A DNA stretch of 64,000 nt, taken from assembly GCF_002210425.1 (NCBI RefSeq), contig NZ_MWQK01000004.1:186001-250000 (forward strand), read 5' to 3'. Positions 26,087 to 33,914 of this stretch are shown piece after piece. The notes under the pieces were generated by a model that saw only the letters and a program-made list of their open reading frames with translations, had not been told where the DNA came from and searched no databases. The stretch is from Fibrobacter sp. UWB2. Lineage in GTDB: Bacteria > Fibrobacterota > Fibrobacteria > Fibrobacterales > Fibrobacteraceae. How positions within the stretch are numbered: position 1 is the first letter of the stretch; every line of letters starts with the position of its first letter. The position numbers were made by a program, and so were the translations under genes.

Positions 26087-26161
26087 CCATTGCTGTGAGA
26101 ACTCTCATTACCTTTCATTCCCGAAAGCGGCTTCAGCCACGAATGAACTCAACAGCAATGG
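26087..26161. repeat. 75-bp nested inverted repeat
   Basis: Perfect 10-bp ends CCATTGCTGT / ACAGCAATGG enclose a second pair, TTCATTC / GAATGAA, and an inner GGCT/AGCC. It could be a structured RNA, a small MITE-like element or a strong pause site. The rest of the gap to 26390 shows no gene; a run of nine G lies at 26331-26339. Confidence 0.45.
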
Positions 26162-26353
26162 ACCACACACCCCAAACATCCCAAACACCCTAATTTTTCC
26201 CTTCTTCCTTTTGTACCAGTGGGCTACCACCGGCACATTTATAAATGTATACGAGAAATCAAGGGCGCGCTAAAAATATTTTCAAAAGCAACATCCAAAC
26301 AAGAAAGTTCCAAGTCGGAATATTTCTCAAGGGGGGGGGCGCGGTGGCGGATA

Positions 26354-26378
26354 TAAAAAAAATCCCGCGAAAAGCGGG
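26354..26378 (-). terminator. Terminator of the 44-residue ORF
   Basis: CCCGC, loop TTTTC, GCGGG, followed by ATTTTTTTTA on the minus strand. Confidence 0.8.
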
Positions 26379-26391
26379 AAATTTAAAGGTT

Positions 26392-26526
26392 TTACATGAT
26401 GTTCACAAGGAACAATAGAGCGGAGCCGCTAAAGGCAACCACAAAATTTACGACGAATTCCTCAAAAGCAGTCCGCTTCGGGTCTTCATCAGTGTATTGA
26501 TTTTCTTCCCAGTATCCCATTCTCAT
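26392..26526 (-). CDS. 44-residue membrane protein
   Basis: A charged N-terminus (MRMGYWEENQYTDEDPKR) is followed by one predicted transmembrane helix (FVVNFVVAFSGSALLFLVNI) reaching almost to the C-terminus. A strong terminator lies 14 bp after the stop, which supports a real transcript. A second Met (MGYWEEN, 26520) is the other possible start. No family is recognised. It lies downstream of the SulP gene on the same strand (156 bp after its stop) and may be either a separate gene or the last gene of that transcript. Confidence 0.55.
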   Translation of the reverse strand: MRMGYWEENQYTDEDPKRTAFEEFVVNFVVAFSGSALLFLVNIM

Positions 26527-26681
26527 CTCGTAAACCGTAGGATTCTCCTACGAAGCTTAATTTAACTTTTTTTTTCAAAAATCAAAAGACTTTTTTAAAA
26601 AATTATTTACGATATTTCAGAAAATTTGAGCAAAGTCACCTAATAAATCCGTACAAAATTTACATATTTCGTACGAACTCA

Positions 26682-28586
26682 TTACTTACGTTCTTCAATC
26701 TTCTTGATGGGTTCGTCCATCATGCGTTCTGCAATGACTTCCGGAGTTTCTTCAGCCACGGCAGCGTTCGATTCTTCCGGCATCCACGGCTTGTCGAGGC
26801 TCTTTTCCCAAGACACGGTCGGAGCCTTCTGTTCTTCCTGGGAGGCATCCACAATCGGGAGGCCAAGAAGTTCGCGGGCGCGGTTGAGGGCCGCATCAAT
26901 GTTACCGAGAGCGTTTTCTTCGCCAAGCTGGGCAAGCACACCGGCACGGGTCAAAGCCACCACCGGCTGGGCATGCACGCCACTCAAGAGGAGCTGCGTA
27001 CCTTCGCTCTTGCAACGCTTAAGCAAGTCTTCAATCATGTTGATACCGGCAGCGTCAATGCTAGAGACGCTACGCATGCGCAAAATCAAGATCTTCGGCT
27101 TTTCGGAAATGCGGTTCATCGTTTCCTTGAACTTGTCCACCGCACCAAAGAAGAGCGAACCGGCAAGTTCGTACACAAGCACACCCTTCGGCACCTGGCG
27201 GCCGAGAGTATTGCGGGCGGCTTCGTCATCGTCATCCTTCAAGGCAGAAGAAACCGCTTCAACTTCGGCCACATCGCTCATGCGCTTGATGAAGAGCACG
27301 GCAGCAAGGAGCACGCCCACTTCGATAGCGACCGTAAGGTCGATAATCACCGTGAGGAAGAAGGCAACAAGCATCACCGTCACGTCGCTCTTCGGGGCCT
27401 TGAACATCTTGATCACGCTGCGGTAACCGCACATATTGAAAGCGACCTGGAAAAGCACGGCAGCAAGGGCGGCCATCGGGATCATTTCGGCATACTTGCC
27501 AAGCACGAGCATGATAAGCAATAGAACGACAGCGTGAACAAGGCCAGAAATCGGGCTCACGGCACCGTTACGGATGTTCGTTGCGGTACGGGCAATAGCA
27601 CCCGTTGCCGGGATACCGCCAAAAATCGGGCTCAAGATGTTAGCCACACCCTGGCCGAAAAGTTCCGTATTAGAGCGGTGCTTTGTACTCGTCATACCGT
27701 CAGCCACCACTGCAGAAAGGAGCGATTCGATAGCGCCAAGCATGGCAATCGTAAGTGCCGGCTGGAACACCTTTTGCATCATTTCGAGGCTGATATTCGG
27801 GAGGTGCGGCACCGGGAATCCGCTCGGGATGTGGTTTTTCATGCCAATCGTCACCACGCCGTGACCGTTCACCGGATCATCCCAGCCGAGGACCTTTACC
27901 ATCACCGTCGCCACAATAATCGCAATGAGGGAACCCGGAACCTTCGTGGTAATCTTCGGCCACAAGATGCAGACCGCGAGAGCGACAACGCCCACAATCA
28001 CGGAATAGACATTCATGGAACCGAAAGAAGAAACGTAAAGCTTGATTTTGCCCACAGCATCAGCCGGGTCAGCGCCTGCAAACGTAAGGCCGAAGAAGTT
28101 CGGCACCTGTCCAAGCGCAATAATAATAGCGATACCCGCCGTAAATCCGACCGTCACCGGATACGGGATGAACTTGATAATCGCACCAAACTTAGCAAGA
28201 CCGAAAATGACGAGGAAGATACCGGCCAAGAGCGTTGCCGAAGCAAGGCCATCATAACCGTACTGGCTTACAATGCCGTAGACAATCACGATGAATGCGC
28301 CCGTCGGGCCGCCAATCTGGAAGCGGGAACCGCCCAACAGCGAGATGATGAAGCCAGCGATAATGGCCGTGTAAAGGCCCTGTTCCGGACCCACGCCAGA
28401 AGCGATAGCAAATGCAATCGCCAAGGGGAGAGCCAAAATGCCGACAATCAAGCCCGACATCAAGTCGCTAGTGAAATCCTTGCGAGTGTAGCCGCGCTTA
28501 ATGCTACGAACGATTTCCGGGGTGATTGTCGAAACGACGCCTGTCAAATACTGCTTGACGGATTCCTTGGCGTGAATATCAGACAT
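26682..28586 (-). CDS. SulP-family anion transporter with STAS domain
   Basis: 634 aa. Inner-membrane transporter for sulfate, bicarbonate or dicarboxylates (SLC26/SulP). Twelve or more transmembrane helices begin around residue 40 (SGLIVGILALPLAIAFAIASG, the SulP signature), and a STAS domain spans about 455-555 (ILRMRSVSSIDAAGINMIEDLL). A C-terminal acidic tail of about 70 residues is extra. The start follows a GGAG Shine-Dalgarno, and a TAAATTTG box lies 28 bp upstream (28615-28622). Substrate not deducible; bicarbonate uptake would suit a succinate-producing fermenter. Confidence 0.88.
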   Translation of the reverse strand: MSDIHAKESVKQYLTGVVSTITPEIVRSIKRGYTRKDFTSDLMSGLIVGILALPLAIAFAIASGVGPEQGLYTAIIAGFIISLLGGSRFQIGGPTGAFIVIVYGIVSQYGYDGLASATLLAGIFLVIFGLAKFGAIIKFIPYPVTVGFTAGIAIIIALGQVPNFFGLTFAGADPADAVGKIKLYVSSFGSMNVYSVIVGVVALAVCILWPKITTKVPGSLIAIIVATVMVKVLGWDDPVNGHGVVTIGMKNHIPSGFPVPHLPNISLEMMQKVFQPALTIAMLGAIESLLSAVVADGMTSTKHRSNTELFGQGVANILSPIFGGIPATGAIARTATNIRNGAVSPISGLVHAVVLLLIMLVLGKYAEMIPMAALAAVLFQVAFNMCGYRSVIKMFKAPKSDVTVMLVAFFLTVIIDLTVAIEVGVLLAAVLFIKRMSDVAEVEAVSSALKDDDDEAARNTLGRQVPKGVLVYELAGSLFFGAVDKFKETMNRISEKPKILILRMRSVSSIDAAGINMIEDLLKRCKSEGTQLLLSGVHAQPVVALTRAGVLAQLGEENALGNIDAALNRARELLGLPIVDASQEEQKAPTVSWEKSLDKPWMPEESNAAVAEETPEVIAERMMDEPIKKIEERK

Positions 28587-28614
28587 TGAAGGTCTCCATA
28601 TTAAATTCGAGACC

Positions 28615-28622
28615 CAAATTTA
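28615..28622 (-). promoter_or_regulatory. TAAATTTG promoter box of the SulP gene
   Basis: Exact TAnnTTTG match on the minus strand, 28 bp before the start codon, leaving a short leader with GGAG. Confidence 0.6.
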
Positions 28623-28717
28623 GGAATTTACCCCAATTTCGTTAAGGGGGGTAAGATTTTTTTATAAAATATATTTTACAGCAGTCCTCGATTTTTTCCG
28701 TTTTCCCTCTTTTTCGA

Positions 28718-28752
28718 TAAAAAACATCCGAGGTCTTTGATTGACCTCGGAT
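28718..28752 (-). terminator. Terminator of Rpn copy 2
   Basis: ATCCGAGGTC / GACCTCGGAT perfect 10-bp stem followed by GTTTTTTATC on the minus strand. Confidence 0.85.
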
Positions 28753-28794
28753 TATTTTTACTGTCATTGGCTTTTTTAATGCCTAGAGCATTAA

Positions 28795-28995
28795 TTACTT
28801 TTGATCGATTTCCGCTTTAATCGCTAAGACATCAGCTTCAGAAAGCTTTGAAACGCGTACGACCTTTTCTACAGAATCACCTTCAATAAGCAAATCTTTT
28901 GCCACTTCGCGAGCCTTTTGATTACGGCCTCGATCAAGGGCGGCCTTGTTGATTGCATATTCATCCCATTTGGCTTTCTGCGCTTCATCAATCAT
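28795..28995 (-). CDS. Possible internal C-terminal product of Rpn copy 2
   Basis: 66 aa in the Rpn frame, starting at KMIDEAQ. AGAGGAACAGAAA precedes the ATG, the same arrangement as in copy 1 at 19926. An RpnS-like antitoxin is the likely role if expressed. Confidence 0.35.
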   Translation of the reverse strand: MIDEAQKAKWDEYAINKAALDRGRNQKAREVAKDLLIEGDSVEKVVRVSKLSEADVLAIKAEIDQK

Positions 28996-29724
28996 TTTCT
29001 GTTCCTCTTTCGATAATTTAGCCAAATACGCACTCGAAAACAAGAGTTCAAATGCCGTATTGGCATACTGCTTGGGCATCTGCGTCATGTTTTTCATGTT
29101 CTTGAGCGCGTAAAGCCCCCTGTCTAGCGTTGTTTCAAGCTGGTCCAGAGGTTTGTTGAACTTCGGGAGTTCCTCAAAAGCGAAAGAAAGGACTTCGCTA
29201 ACGCTAGCCCCATTGATTTCACGGAGCTTGGCACGGCGGATATAGCGGTCATCGACAAATACATTGAATTCCATAAAAACTACTGTAACAACAGGTTTCA
29301 GCTCATAATTGTACTTTTGTCCACGTTCGCCCTGCGCAATGACAGTCTGCGATGCGTAATAAATTGCACGGTTGACAATGTTTTCTTGCATAAGGAGCTG
29401 CACTTCGATAATAAAGCGTCGCTGTGCCGAATCGATGCAGTACAAGTCAAAGACTGTTGTCCGGTTTTCGTTCGACCCGTCATTGAATTCCTTGTCACGG
29501 GACTGCACGTCCACAATCGGCGATGATATTTCTCCTTCAAGCACAGCATTCAAGAGCGCAATCAGACAAACCTTGTTCTTAGTGTCGGGATTGAAGGCTT
29601 TCTTGAAAGTCCTGTCCGTAAGAAGGTCAGCAAAAACTCCTGCGCCTTTGTATTCCTCATAAGTTCTAGCCTCGCTAATAGTTTTACCCCAATGTGCTTC
29701 TACAATGTTATTATTGTTTTCCAT
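28795..29724 (-). CDS. Rpn-family PD-(D/E)XK nuclease, copy 2
   Basis: 309 aa, a paralogue of the gene at 19678 with the same nuclease core (GAGVFADLLTDRTFKKAF, PIVDVQSRDKE, RRFIIEVQL). Differences concentrate at the N-terminus and in the C-terminal region, where the GLEQ repeats of copy 1 are absent and the sequence runs ALDRGRNQKAREVAKDLL. The leader before the ATG is nearly identical to that of copy 1. Function as for copy 1: a DNA endonuclease with a likely role in recombination or phage defence. A divergent secreted-protein gene starts 193 bp upstream. Confidence 0.85.
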   Translation of the reverse strand: MENNNNIVEAHWGKTISEARTYEEYKGAGVFADLLTDRTFKKAFNPDTKNKVCLIALLNAVLEGEISSPIVDVQSRDKEFNDGSNENRTTVFDLYCIDSAQRRFIIEVQLLMQENIVNRAIYYASQTVIAQGERGQKYNYELKPVVTVVFMEFNVFVDDRYIRRAKLREINGASVSEVLSFAFEELPKFNKPLDQLETTLDRGLYALKNMKNMTQMPKQYANTAFELLFSSAYLAKLSKEEQKMIDEAQKAKWDEYAINKAALDRGRNQKAREVAKDLLIEGDSVEKVVRVSKLSEADVLAIKAEIDQK

Positions 29725-29822
29725 ATTTTTCCGTTGTTAAATTCCCGATAATGTCGGCTCATAGACGGAAAACAGCTCCCCGTCCTTTATATTAACACGC
29801 TTTTCGCGCCCGTTTGGCCCAC
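29721..29822 (-). promoter_or_regulatory. Conserved leader/promoter of Rpn copy 2
   Basis: Counterpart of 20656-20757. The core GTGTTAATATAAAGGACGGG is identical, and the CCGACATTATCGG hairpin is kept with small changes at its edges. Confidence 0.55.
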
Positions 29823-29917
29823 ATTTTTTGTGTAAAATTTTTGCGATTTATTATAATTTACCCAAAACACAAATTGAACATCTTGAACTTTATCTCAAGT
29901 AAAAATACATTATATGT

Positions 29918-30556
29918 ATGAAAAAAATTTCCTTTATACTCATTCTTATTGCTTTGGGCGAAGCTATGGCTCAGTCCTGCAAAATCAGCAGCACTCCCAA
30001 AGGAATGCAGATTCAGAATGAATTGCCTACCGAAAACACAGACATGTCCTCATTCCCTAATTTGGGCAACACCGTAGATATTTCAGGCATTGTCGCTGAA
30101 GCGAATATTGACCTCAGTACGGATCCAATTTGCATGAAAGCAATTCCCGGTTGCAACGTTACCGTAAAATACACTCAAAGTGAATCCGCAAAAACAAGTC
30201 GCGGAGCTCGAGCAGTACTACACAATTTTAAAATTCATTCCGAAAAAGAAACCCTTATGTCAAAGGTCGCAGACTCAACATGGATTCTCTACCCAAGCGA
30301 TCTTGAGTTAAATATCGGTGATACGCTTTACGTCAAAAACTACTCTGCATTATATTACAACGTATGGGACGAAAATACACATTGCGATTACGTTCCCAAG
30401 CTTTCTGCAGTAGGCGAATACACCGTTATTCAGGGGATTCAGACGCAAACAATTCATCGATTGCGCACCGCAAAAGATTCAAAGTCAAAGACGTTCAATC
30501 GAGACGCAAGCGGACGATTTTCGACAAACAACAATTGTCATATAATCAAATATTAA
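29918..30556 (+). CDS. Secreted protein of unknown function, 212 aa
   Basis: A signal peptide (MKKISFILILIALGEAMA) is followed by a Cys-containing mature chain (five Cys). No family is recognised. The C-terminus ends RDASGRFSTNNNCHIIKY, again like a short sorting tail (ASGR followed by a hydrophobic strand and a basic residue), similar to the protein at 25152. It diverges from Rpn copy 2. Extracellular or outer-membrane location is inferred. Confidence 0.6.
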   Translation: MKKISFILILIALGEAMAQSCKISSTPKGMQIQNELPTENTDMSSFPNLGNTVDISGIVAEANIDLSTDPICMKAIPGCNVTVKYTQSESAKTSRGARAVLHNFKIHSEKETLMSKVADSTWILYPSDLELNIGDTLYVKNYSALYYNVWDENTHCDYVPKLSAVGEYTVIQGIQTQTIHRLRTAKDSKSKTFNRDASGRFSTNNNCHIIKY

Positions 30557-30590
30557 TGGATACGCCCGCCTTCGCGGACATATCCATTTA
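30554..30590 (+). terminator. Imperfect hairpin after the secreted-protein gene
   Basis: AATGGATA...TATCCATT with an inner CGCC/GGAC-type stem. There is no clear U-tract, so this is a weak terminator call. Confidence 0.35.
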
Positions 30591-30622
30591 AAGTTCAAAG
30601 CTCTAATTTCAGCTTGTTTTTA

Positions 30623-30964
30623 CTACAGCAAGCCCTTCTTTGCGGAGCGCATAAGGTTCTTGACCTGCTTTTTGTCCATCGCAGGCACGTTTGCATCTTC
30701 GAAGCGCTTGGAACGCGGAGCACAATCTTCGCAGAGGTGCTTGACCACCGTCCCAAAACTTGCGGCTCCGTCGGACATGGACATTTCACGGGTGCGGTAA
30801 GAGCGCAGCAAGGCTTCCTTGTGGCACTTGTCGCAGATGCCCATCTTGGGGGCGGCAGGCTCGCGGGCGGTATTGCGTTTCTGCTTGTCCTTTTCGGAAT
30901 CAATGGAGAACGCACGGCTCATGGCCGCATTTTTACTAGCAAAACGATTGTCAAAAAGACCCAT
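30623..30964 (-). CDS. Small zinc-ribbon protein, 113 aa
   Basis: A basic, mostly disordered N-terminus is followed by CDKCHKEALL and, 35 residues later, CEDCAP: a C-x2-C pair twice, typical of a zinc ribbon. The C-terminus is basic (KKQVKNLMRSAKKGLL). No family is recognised. It is the last gene of the TusA-domain/SGNH-like operon: its ATG is 2 bp after the previous stop, with an AAGGAG Shine-Dalgarno. A TATATTTG box at 31003 could also transcribe it alone. Nucleic-acid or protein binding is a guess. Confidence 0.65.
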   Translation of the reverse strand: MGLFDNRFASKNAAMSRAFSIDSEKDKQKRNTAREPAAPKMGICDKCHKEALLRSYRTREMSMSDGAASFGTVVKHLCEDCAPRSKRFEDANVPAMDKKQVKNLMRSAKKGLL

Positions 30965-30966
30965 AA

Positions 30967-31557
30967 TTACATCTCCTTTAAATCTTCTACAAGTTTATCC
31001 TGCAAATATAGCGCTAAAAGCATGCAGCAAAGCGACGTGGCAGAGCCATCTTCCATAAAGAGGGAGCGCCCGAACTTGCCGCGTTCCATCTGCTTTTCCT
31101 TGAACGTCTCGGCAAATTCCGCAAAATCGAGAAGCTTTGTGCGGGGGGCATTCGCAGCGCAAAACTCACGAATCATAGTATTTAAATATTCCACCTCGCT
31201 TAATGCAATCGGGAACATTTCCGGGGGAATCGTGAGCAAAAAGAGTCGCGACTGCGTCTTGTTCACGAGTTCGTTCACGAGCGTTTCGTAAAGCGAGGCG
31301 ATCGAGGCGCCATCGGTACCGCCGTGGTTCAGTTCACGCAGCCCAAGCCCCATGATAATGCGGCCGGCATTTTTACCAATGACATCGGAAGAAAGACGCG
31401 CTTTGATTTGCGATAACGAGACCGCAACAGGCACATTTACGGAAAACTGTATAGGTCGGCTAGGTTCCCGGCACAGCACGGCTTCCACAAAACGGTTCGC
31501 CGCTTCGCCCTTTGGCCCAAATAATTCATCGCCTATAACTAATACTCTGTTTTCCAC
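30967..31557 (-). CDS. SGNH-hydrolase-like protein with altered active-site motifs
   Basis: 196 aa. Resembles SGNH/GDSL hydrolases: block I VIGDELFG at residues 6-13 (GDE instead of GDS) and block III-like GRIIMGLGLRELNHGG. The usual catalytic DxxH block is not seen; the corresponding place reads FMEDGSATS. It could be a non-catalytic carbohydrate-esterase fold or a distant family member. The start codon is GTG at 31557, 9 bp after the upstream stop. Flanked in an operon by a TusA-domain protein and a zinc-ribbon protein; the joint function is unknown. Confidence 0.55.
   Translation of the reverse strand: MENRVLVIGDELFGPKGEAANRFVEAVLCREPSRPIQFSVNVPVAVSLSQIKARLSSDVIGKNAGRIIMGLGLRELNHGGTDGASIASLYETLVNELVNKTQSRLFLLTIPPEMFPIALSEVEYLNTMIREFCAANAPRTKLLDFAEFAETFKEKQMERGKFGRSLFMEDGSATSLCCMLLALYLQDKLVEDLKEM
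31003..31010 (-). promoter_or_regulatory. TATATTTG promoter box inside the SGNH-like gene
   Basis: Exact match on the minus strand within the last codons of the SGNH-like gene, 38 bp before the zinc-ribbon ATG at 30964. Confidence 0.5.
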
Positions 31558-31566
31558 ATAAACAAT

Positions 31567-32115
31567 CTATACTTTAGATTGCGTTTTGACCACAGAGATT
31601 TCCCAATAATTGCCTTTTTTTTCGCGAGAAAGCACTTTATGGCCATCGGCAATGAGCGATCCGGGCACATTTTCTATCGGGGAACCCTCATCGAGCCAGA
31701 TTTTGAGCGTTCGGCCTGCCGGATAACCGGACATGACGATTCGCGAACGGACGGAATTGAGGGGGCATTTTACACCACGGAGATCCAAAAGGGAGGGAAT
31801 TTCGCCCTGGAGGGTGGCAGGTAACGGCAAAATTTTCGCTTTTTCGCAGAAATCGGCGATTTCATCGGTGTAATTTTCGGGATTTTCTGCCCATTCCCCC
31901 ACCGGGAACTCCGAAAGACCACAACATACTATTTTAGATAGAGCCTCTTCGGGGGTAAGGAGTGCCGATGTACCGCGACGGATCCATTCCACGCACGCAT
32001 ACATTAATAATTTACGTAAAGATTCTGTAAAACCTGCGGTTTCGCGGTTCGCATCTATCCAGCGAGCGATTGGAGATGTTAAATTTTTCTTGCGTTCATC
32101 TGCCATTTTTTGCAT
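31567..32115 (-). CDS. Protein with C-terminal TusA/SirA-like sulfurtransferase domain
   Basis: 182 aa. The C-terminal half (about 108-170) is a TusA domain: LLDLRGVKCPLNSVRSRIVM with the sulfur-accepting Cys in CP, then LKIWLDEGSPIENVPGSL and DGHKVL. The classic CPxP motif is CPLN here. The N-terminal 100 residues are a helical domain I do not recognise, containing ICCGLSEFP. TusA domains carry persulfide sulfur between proteins, for example towards tRNA thiolation or molybdenum cofactor. It leads the operon with the SGNH-like and zinc-ribbon genes. Start may be the Met at 32115 or at 32106. Confidence 0.72.
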   Translation of the reverse strand: MQKMADERKKNLTSPIARWIDANRETAGFTESLRKLLMYACVEWIRRGTSALLTPEEALSKIVCCGLSEFPVGEWAENPENYTDEIADFCEKAKILPLPATLQGEIPSLLDLRGVKCPLNSVRSRIVMSGYPAGRTLKIWLDEGSPIENVPGSLIADGHKVLSREKKGNYWEISVVKTQSKV

Positions 32116-32224
32116 ATTTCGCCATTGTAAAAAAGTCTAACCAAACCTATGTAAAAATACACTTTCCAAAGCAAAAAATGGGCCAAAATTCCTGAAAAAT
32201 GTAGCAAAGGTCACATAGCGTTTC

Positions 32225-32232
32225 TATATTTG
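32225..32232 (+). promoter_or_regulatory. TATATTTG promoter box of the GT2 gene
   Basis: Exact TAnnTTTG match, 37 bp before the ATG at 32270. Confidence 0.6.
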
Positions 32233-32269
32233 GCCCCAAGCATTCAATAAATGCAAAGGTTACAGTAGA

Positions 32270-33823
32270 ATGAGTACTATACTACTATACGCAATGTTCG
32301 TCGTCTACGTTATCGCAGGCGTGGGATTGGTGATTTACGGGTTCAGTTGCTACTACAGCATCTACCTATTCCTCAAGAACAGCCGCAAGACGCGACTTTC
32401 AGACCGCAAAGCGATCTTGAAGTATTACCGCGAACATTCCATGGCAGACCTCCCGCAGGTCACGACCCAGCTCCCGGTTTTTAACGAAGCCAACTGCGTA
32501 GAACGACTCCTTGAAGCGGTCTGCGCCATCGACTATCCCAAGGACAAGCACGAAATCCAGGTCTTGGACGACTCCACGGACGAATGCTACGAAGTCACCA
32601 AGAAGAAAGTCGCTGAACTCGCCGCCCGCGGTTATGACATCAAGCTCATCCACCGCACGAACCGCAAGGACTTCAAGGCTGGCGCCCTCAAGGAAGGCAT
32701 GGCTGTTGCAAAGGGTGAATTCCTCGCCATCTTCGATGCCGACTTCGTTCCTGAAAAAGACTTCCTCTTGAAGACCGTTCCGTACTTGGTCATGGATCCG
32801 CAGGTCGGCCTTGTCCAGGGCCGCTGGGGTCACTTGAACCGCACCGAATCCGGTCTTACGCTCGCCCAGTCTATCGGTATCGACGGCCACTTCGTGGTGG
32901 AACAGTCCGCACGTAGCTGGGGCAAGCTCTTCATGAACTTCAACGGTACCGCCGGTGTCTGGCGCAAGGACGCTATTTACGGCGGTGGCGGCTGGGAAGG
33001 CGATACGCTCACCGAAGACATGGACCTTTCTTACCGTTCCCAGCTTGCTGGTTGGAAGATGAAGTTTGTGTTCGACGTGATTGTTCCGGCCGAACTCCCG
33101 AACGACATCAACGCATTCAAGGCTCAGCAGTTCCGCTGGGCAAAGGGTTCCATCCAGACCGCTATCAAGATTTTGCCGAAGGTTTTGCGCTCCAAGGTTC
33201 CGTTCCGCGTGAAGATTGGCGCAATACTTCACACGACGCACTACTCGATCCACCCCTGCATGTTGTTCACCGCCCTCTGCGCTTGGCCATTGCTCGCCTT
33301 CTTTGAACCGGTCGGACACCTCCCCACTTGGGCATACACGGTTGGTTTCGCATTCATCTTCCTCGCCGCAATCGCTCCTTCTGTTCTTTACTTTGTTGCC
33401 CAGCGTTGCTCCGGCTACACCGGTTGGAAGATCCGCTTGCTCTCGCTCCCCATCTTGATGGCGCTCGGCGTTGGCATCGCAGTCAGCAACTCTCGCGCAG
33501 TGTTCGCCGCAGTTCTCGGTACAAAGGGCAGCTTCGTCCGTACCCCGAAGAACGGTGGCGCAAAGAAGAAGGCCAAGAGCCACTACGCACAGAAGTTCCC
33601 GTGGATGGCACTCCTCGAACTTATCGTCGGCGTCTACTGCATCTTCGGTTTGCTCGAATACATCAACGCCAGCAAGTACATCATTGGACCGTTCCTTGCC
33701 CTTTATGCAATCGGCTTCCTCTCGGTGAGCGTGCTTAGCTTTATGCATTACATCAGCAACATCTTCGAAGTTCGCAAGGCCATTAAGTGCTCCGAATGCG
33801 TCGAAGAACAGGCTACGAACTAA
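32270..33823 (+). CDS. Processive family-2 glycosyltransferase (cellulose-synthase-like)
   Basis: 517 aa inner-membrane enzyme. TM at residues 3-27, then the GT-A domain with LDDSTDE (first Asp), DADF (DxD), TEDMDLSYR and the processive signature QQFRWAKGS. Four or so C-terminal transmembrane helices follow (from about 335). Q(Q/R)xRW marks chain-polymerising enzymes, so it probably makes and exports a beta-linked glycan such as a glucan or glucomannan from a nucleotide sugar. There is no PilZ domain and no BcsB partner nearby. A single-gene transcript with its own promoter and terminator. Confidence 0.88.
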   Translation: MSTILLYAMFVVYVIAGVGLVIYGFSCYYSIYLFLKNSRKTRLSDRKAILKYYREHSMADLPQVTTQLPVFNEANCVERLLEAVCAIDYPKDKHEIQVLDDSTDECYEVTKKKVAELAARGYDIKLIHRTNRKDFKAGALKEGMAVAKGEFLAIFDADFVPEKDFLLKTVPYLVMDPQVGLVQGRWGHLNRTESGLTLAQSIGIDGHFVVEQSARSWGKLFMNFNGTAGVWRKDAIYGGGGWEGDTLTEDMDLSYRSQLAGWKMKFVFDVIVPAELPNDINAFKAQQFRWAKGSIQTAIKILPKVLRSKVPFRVKIGAILHTTHYSIHPCMLFTALCAWPLLAFFEPVGHLPTWAYTVGFAFIFLAAIAPSVLYFVAQRCSGYTGWKIRLLSLPILMALGVGIAVSNSRAVFAAVLGTKGSFVRTPKNGGAKKKAKSHYAQKFPWMALLELIVGVYCIFGLLEYINASKYIIGPFLALYAIGFLSVSVLSFMHYISNIFEVRKAIKCSECVEEQATN

Positions 33824-33841
33824 GTTAAAGTCCTGCAAGAT

Positions 33842-33897
33842 GTGGCGAAATTCGCCAAACGCAATTCAAGAAGTCCCGCAAACGCGGGGCTTTTTTT
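33842..33897 (+). terminator. Double-hairpin terminator of the GT2 gene
   Basis: TGGCGAA/TTCGCCA is followed by CCCGC, AAAC, GCGGG and a run of seven T. Confidence 0.8.
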
Positions 33898-33914
33898 GTT
33901 GGTGTTTTGGGGCT

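Noticed and set aside
26331-26339. Run of nine G as a phase-variable tract
   Set aside because: It is not in or next to a start codon or promoter of any gene I can support.
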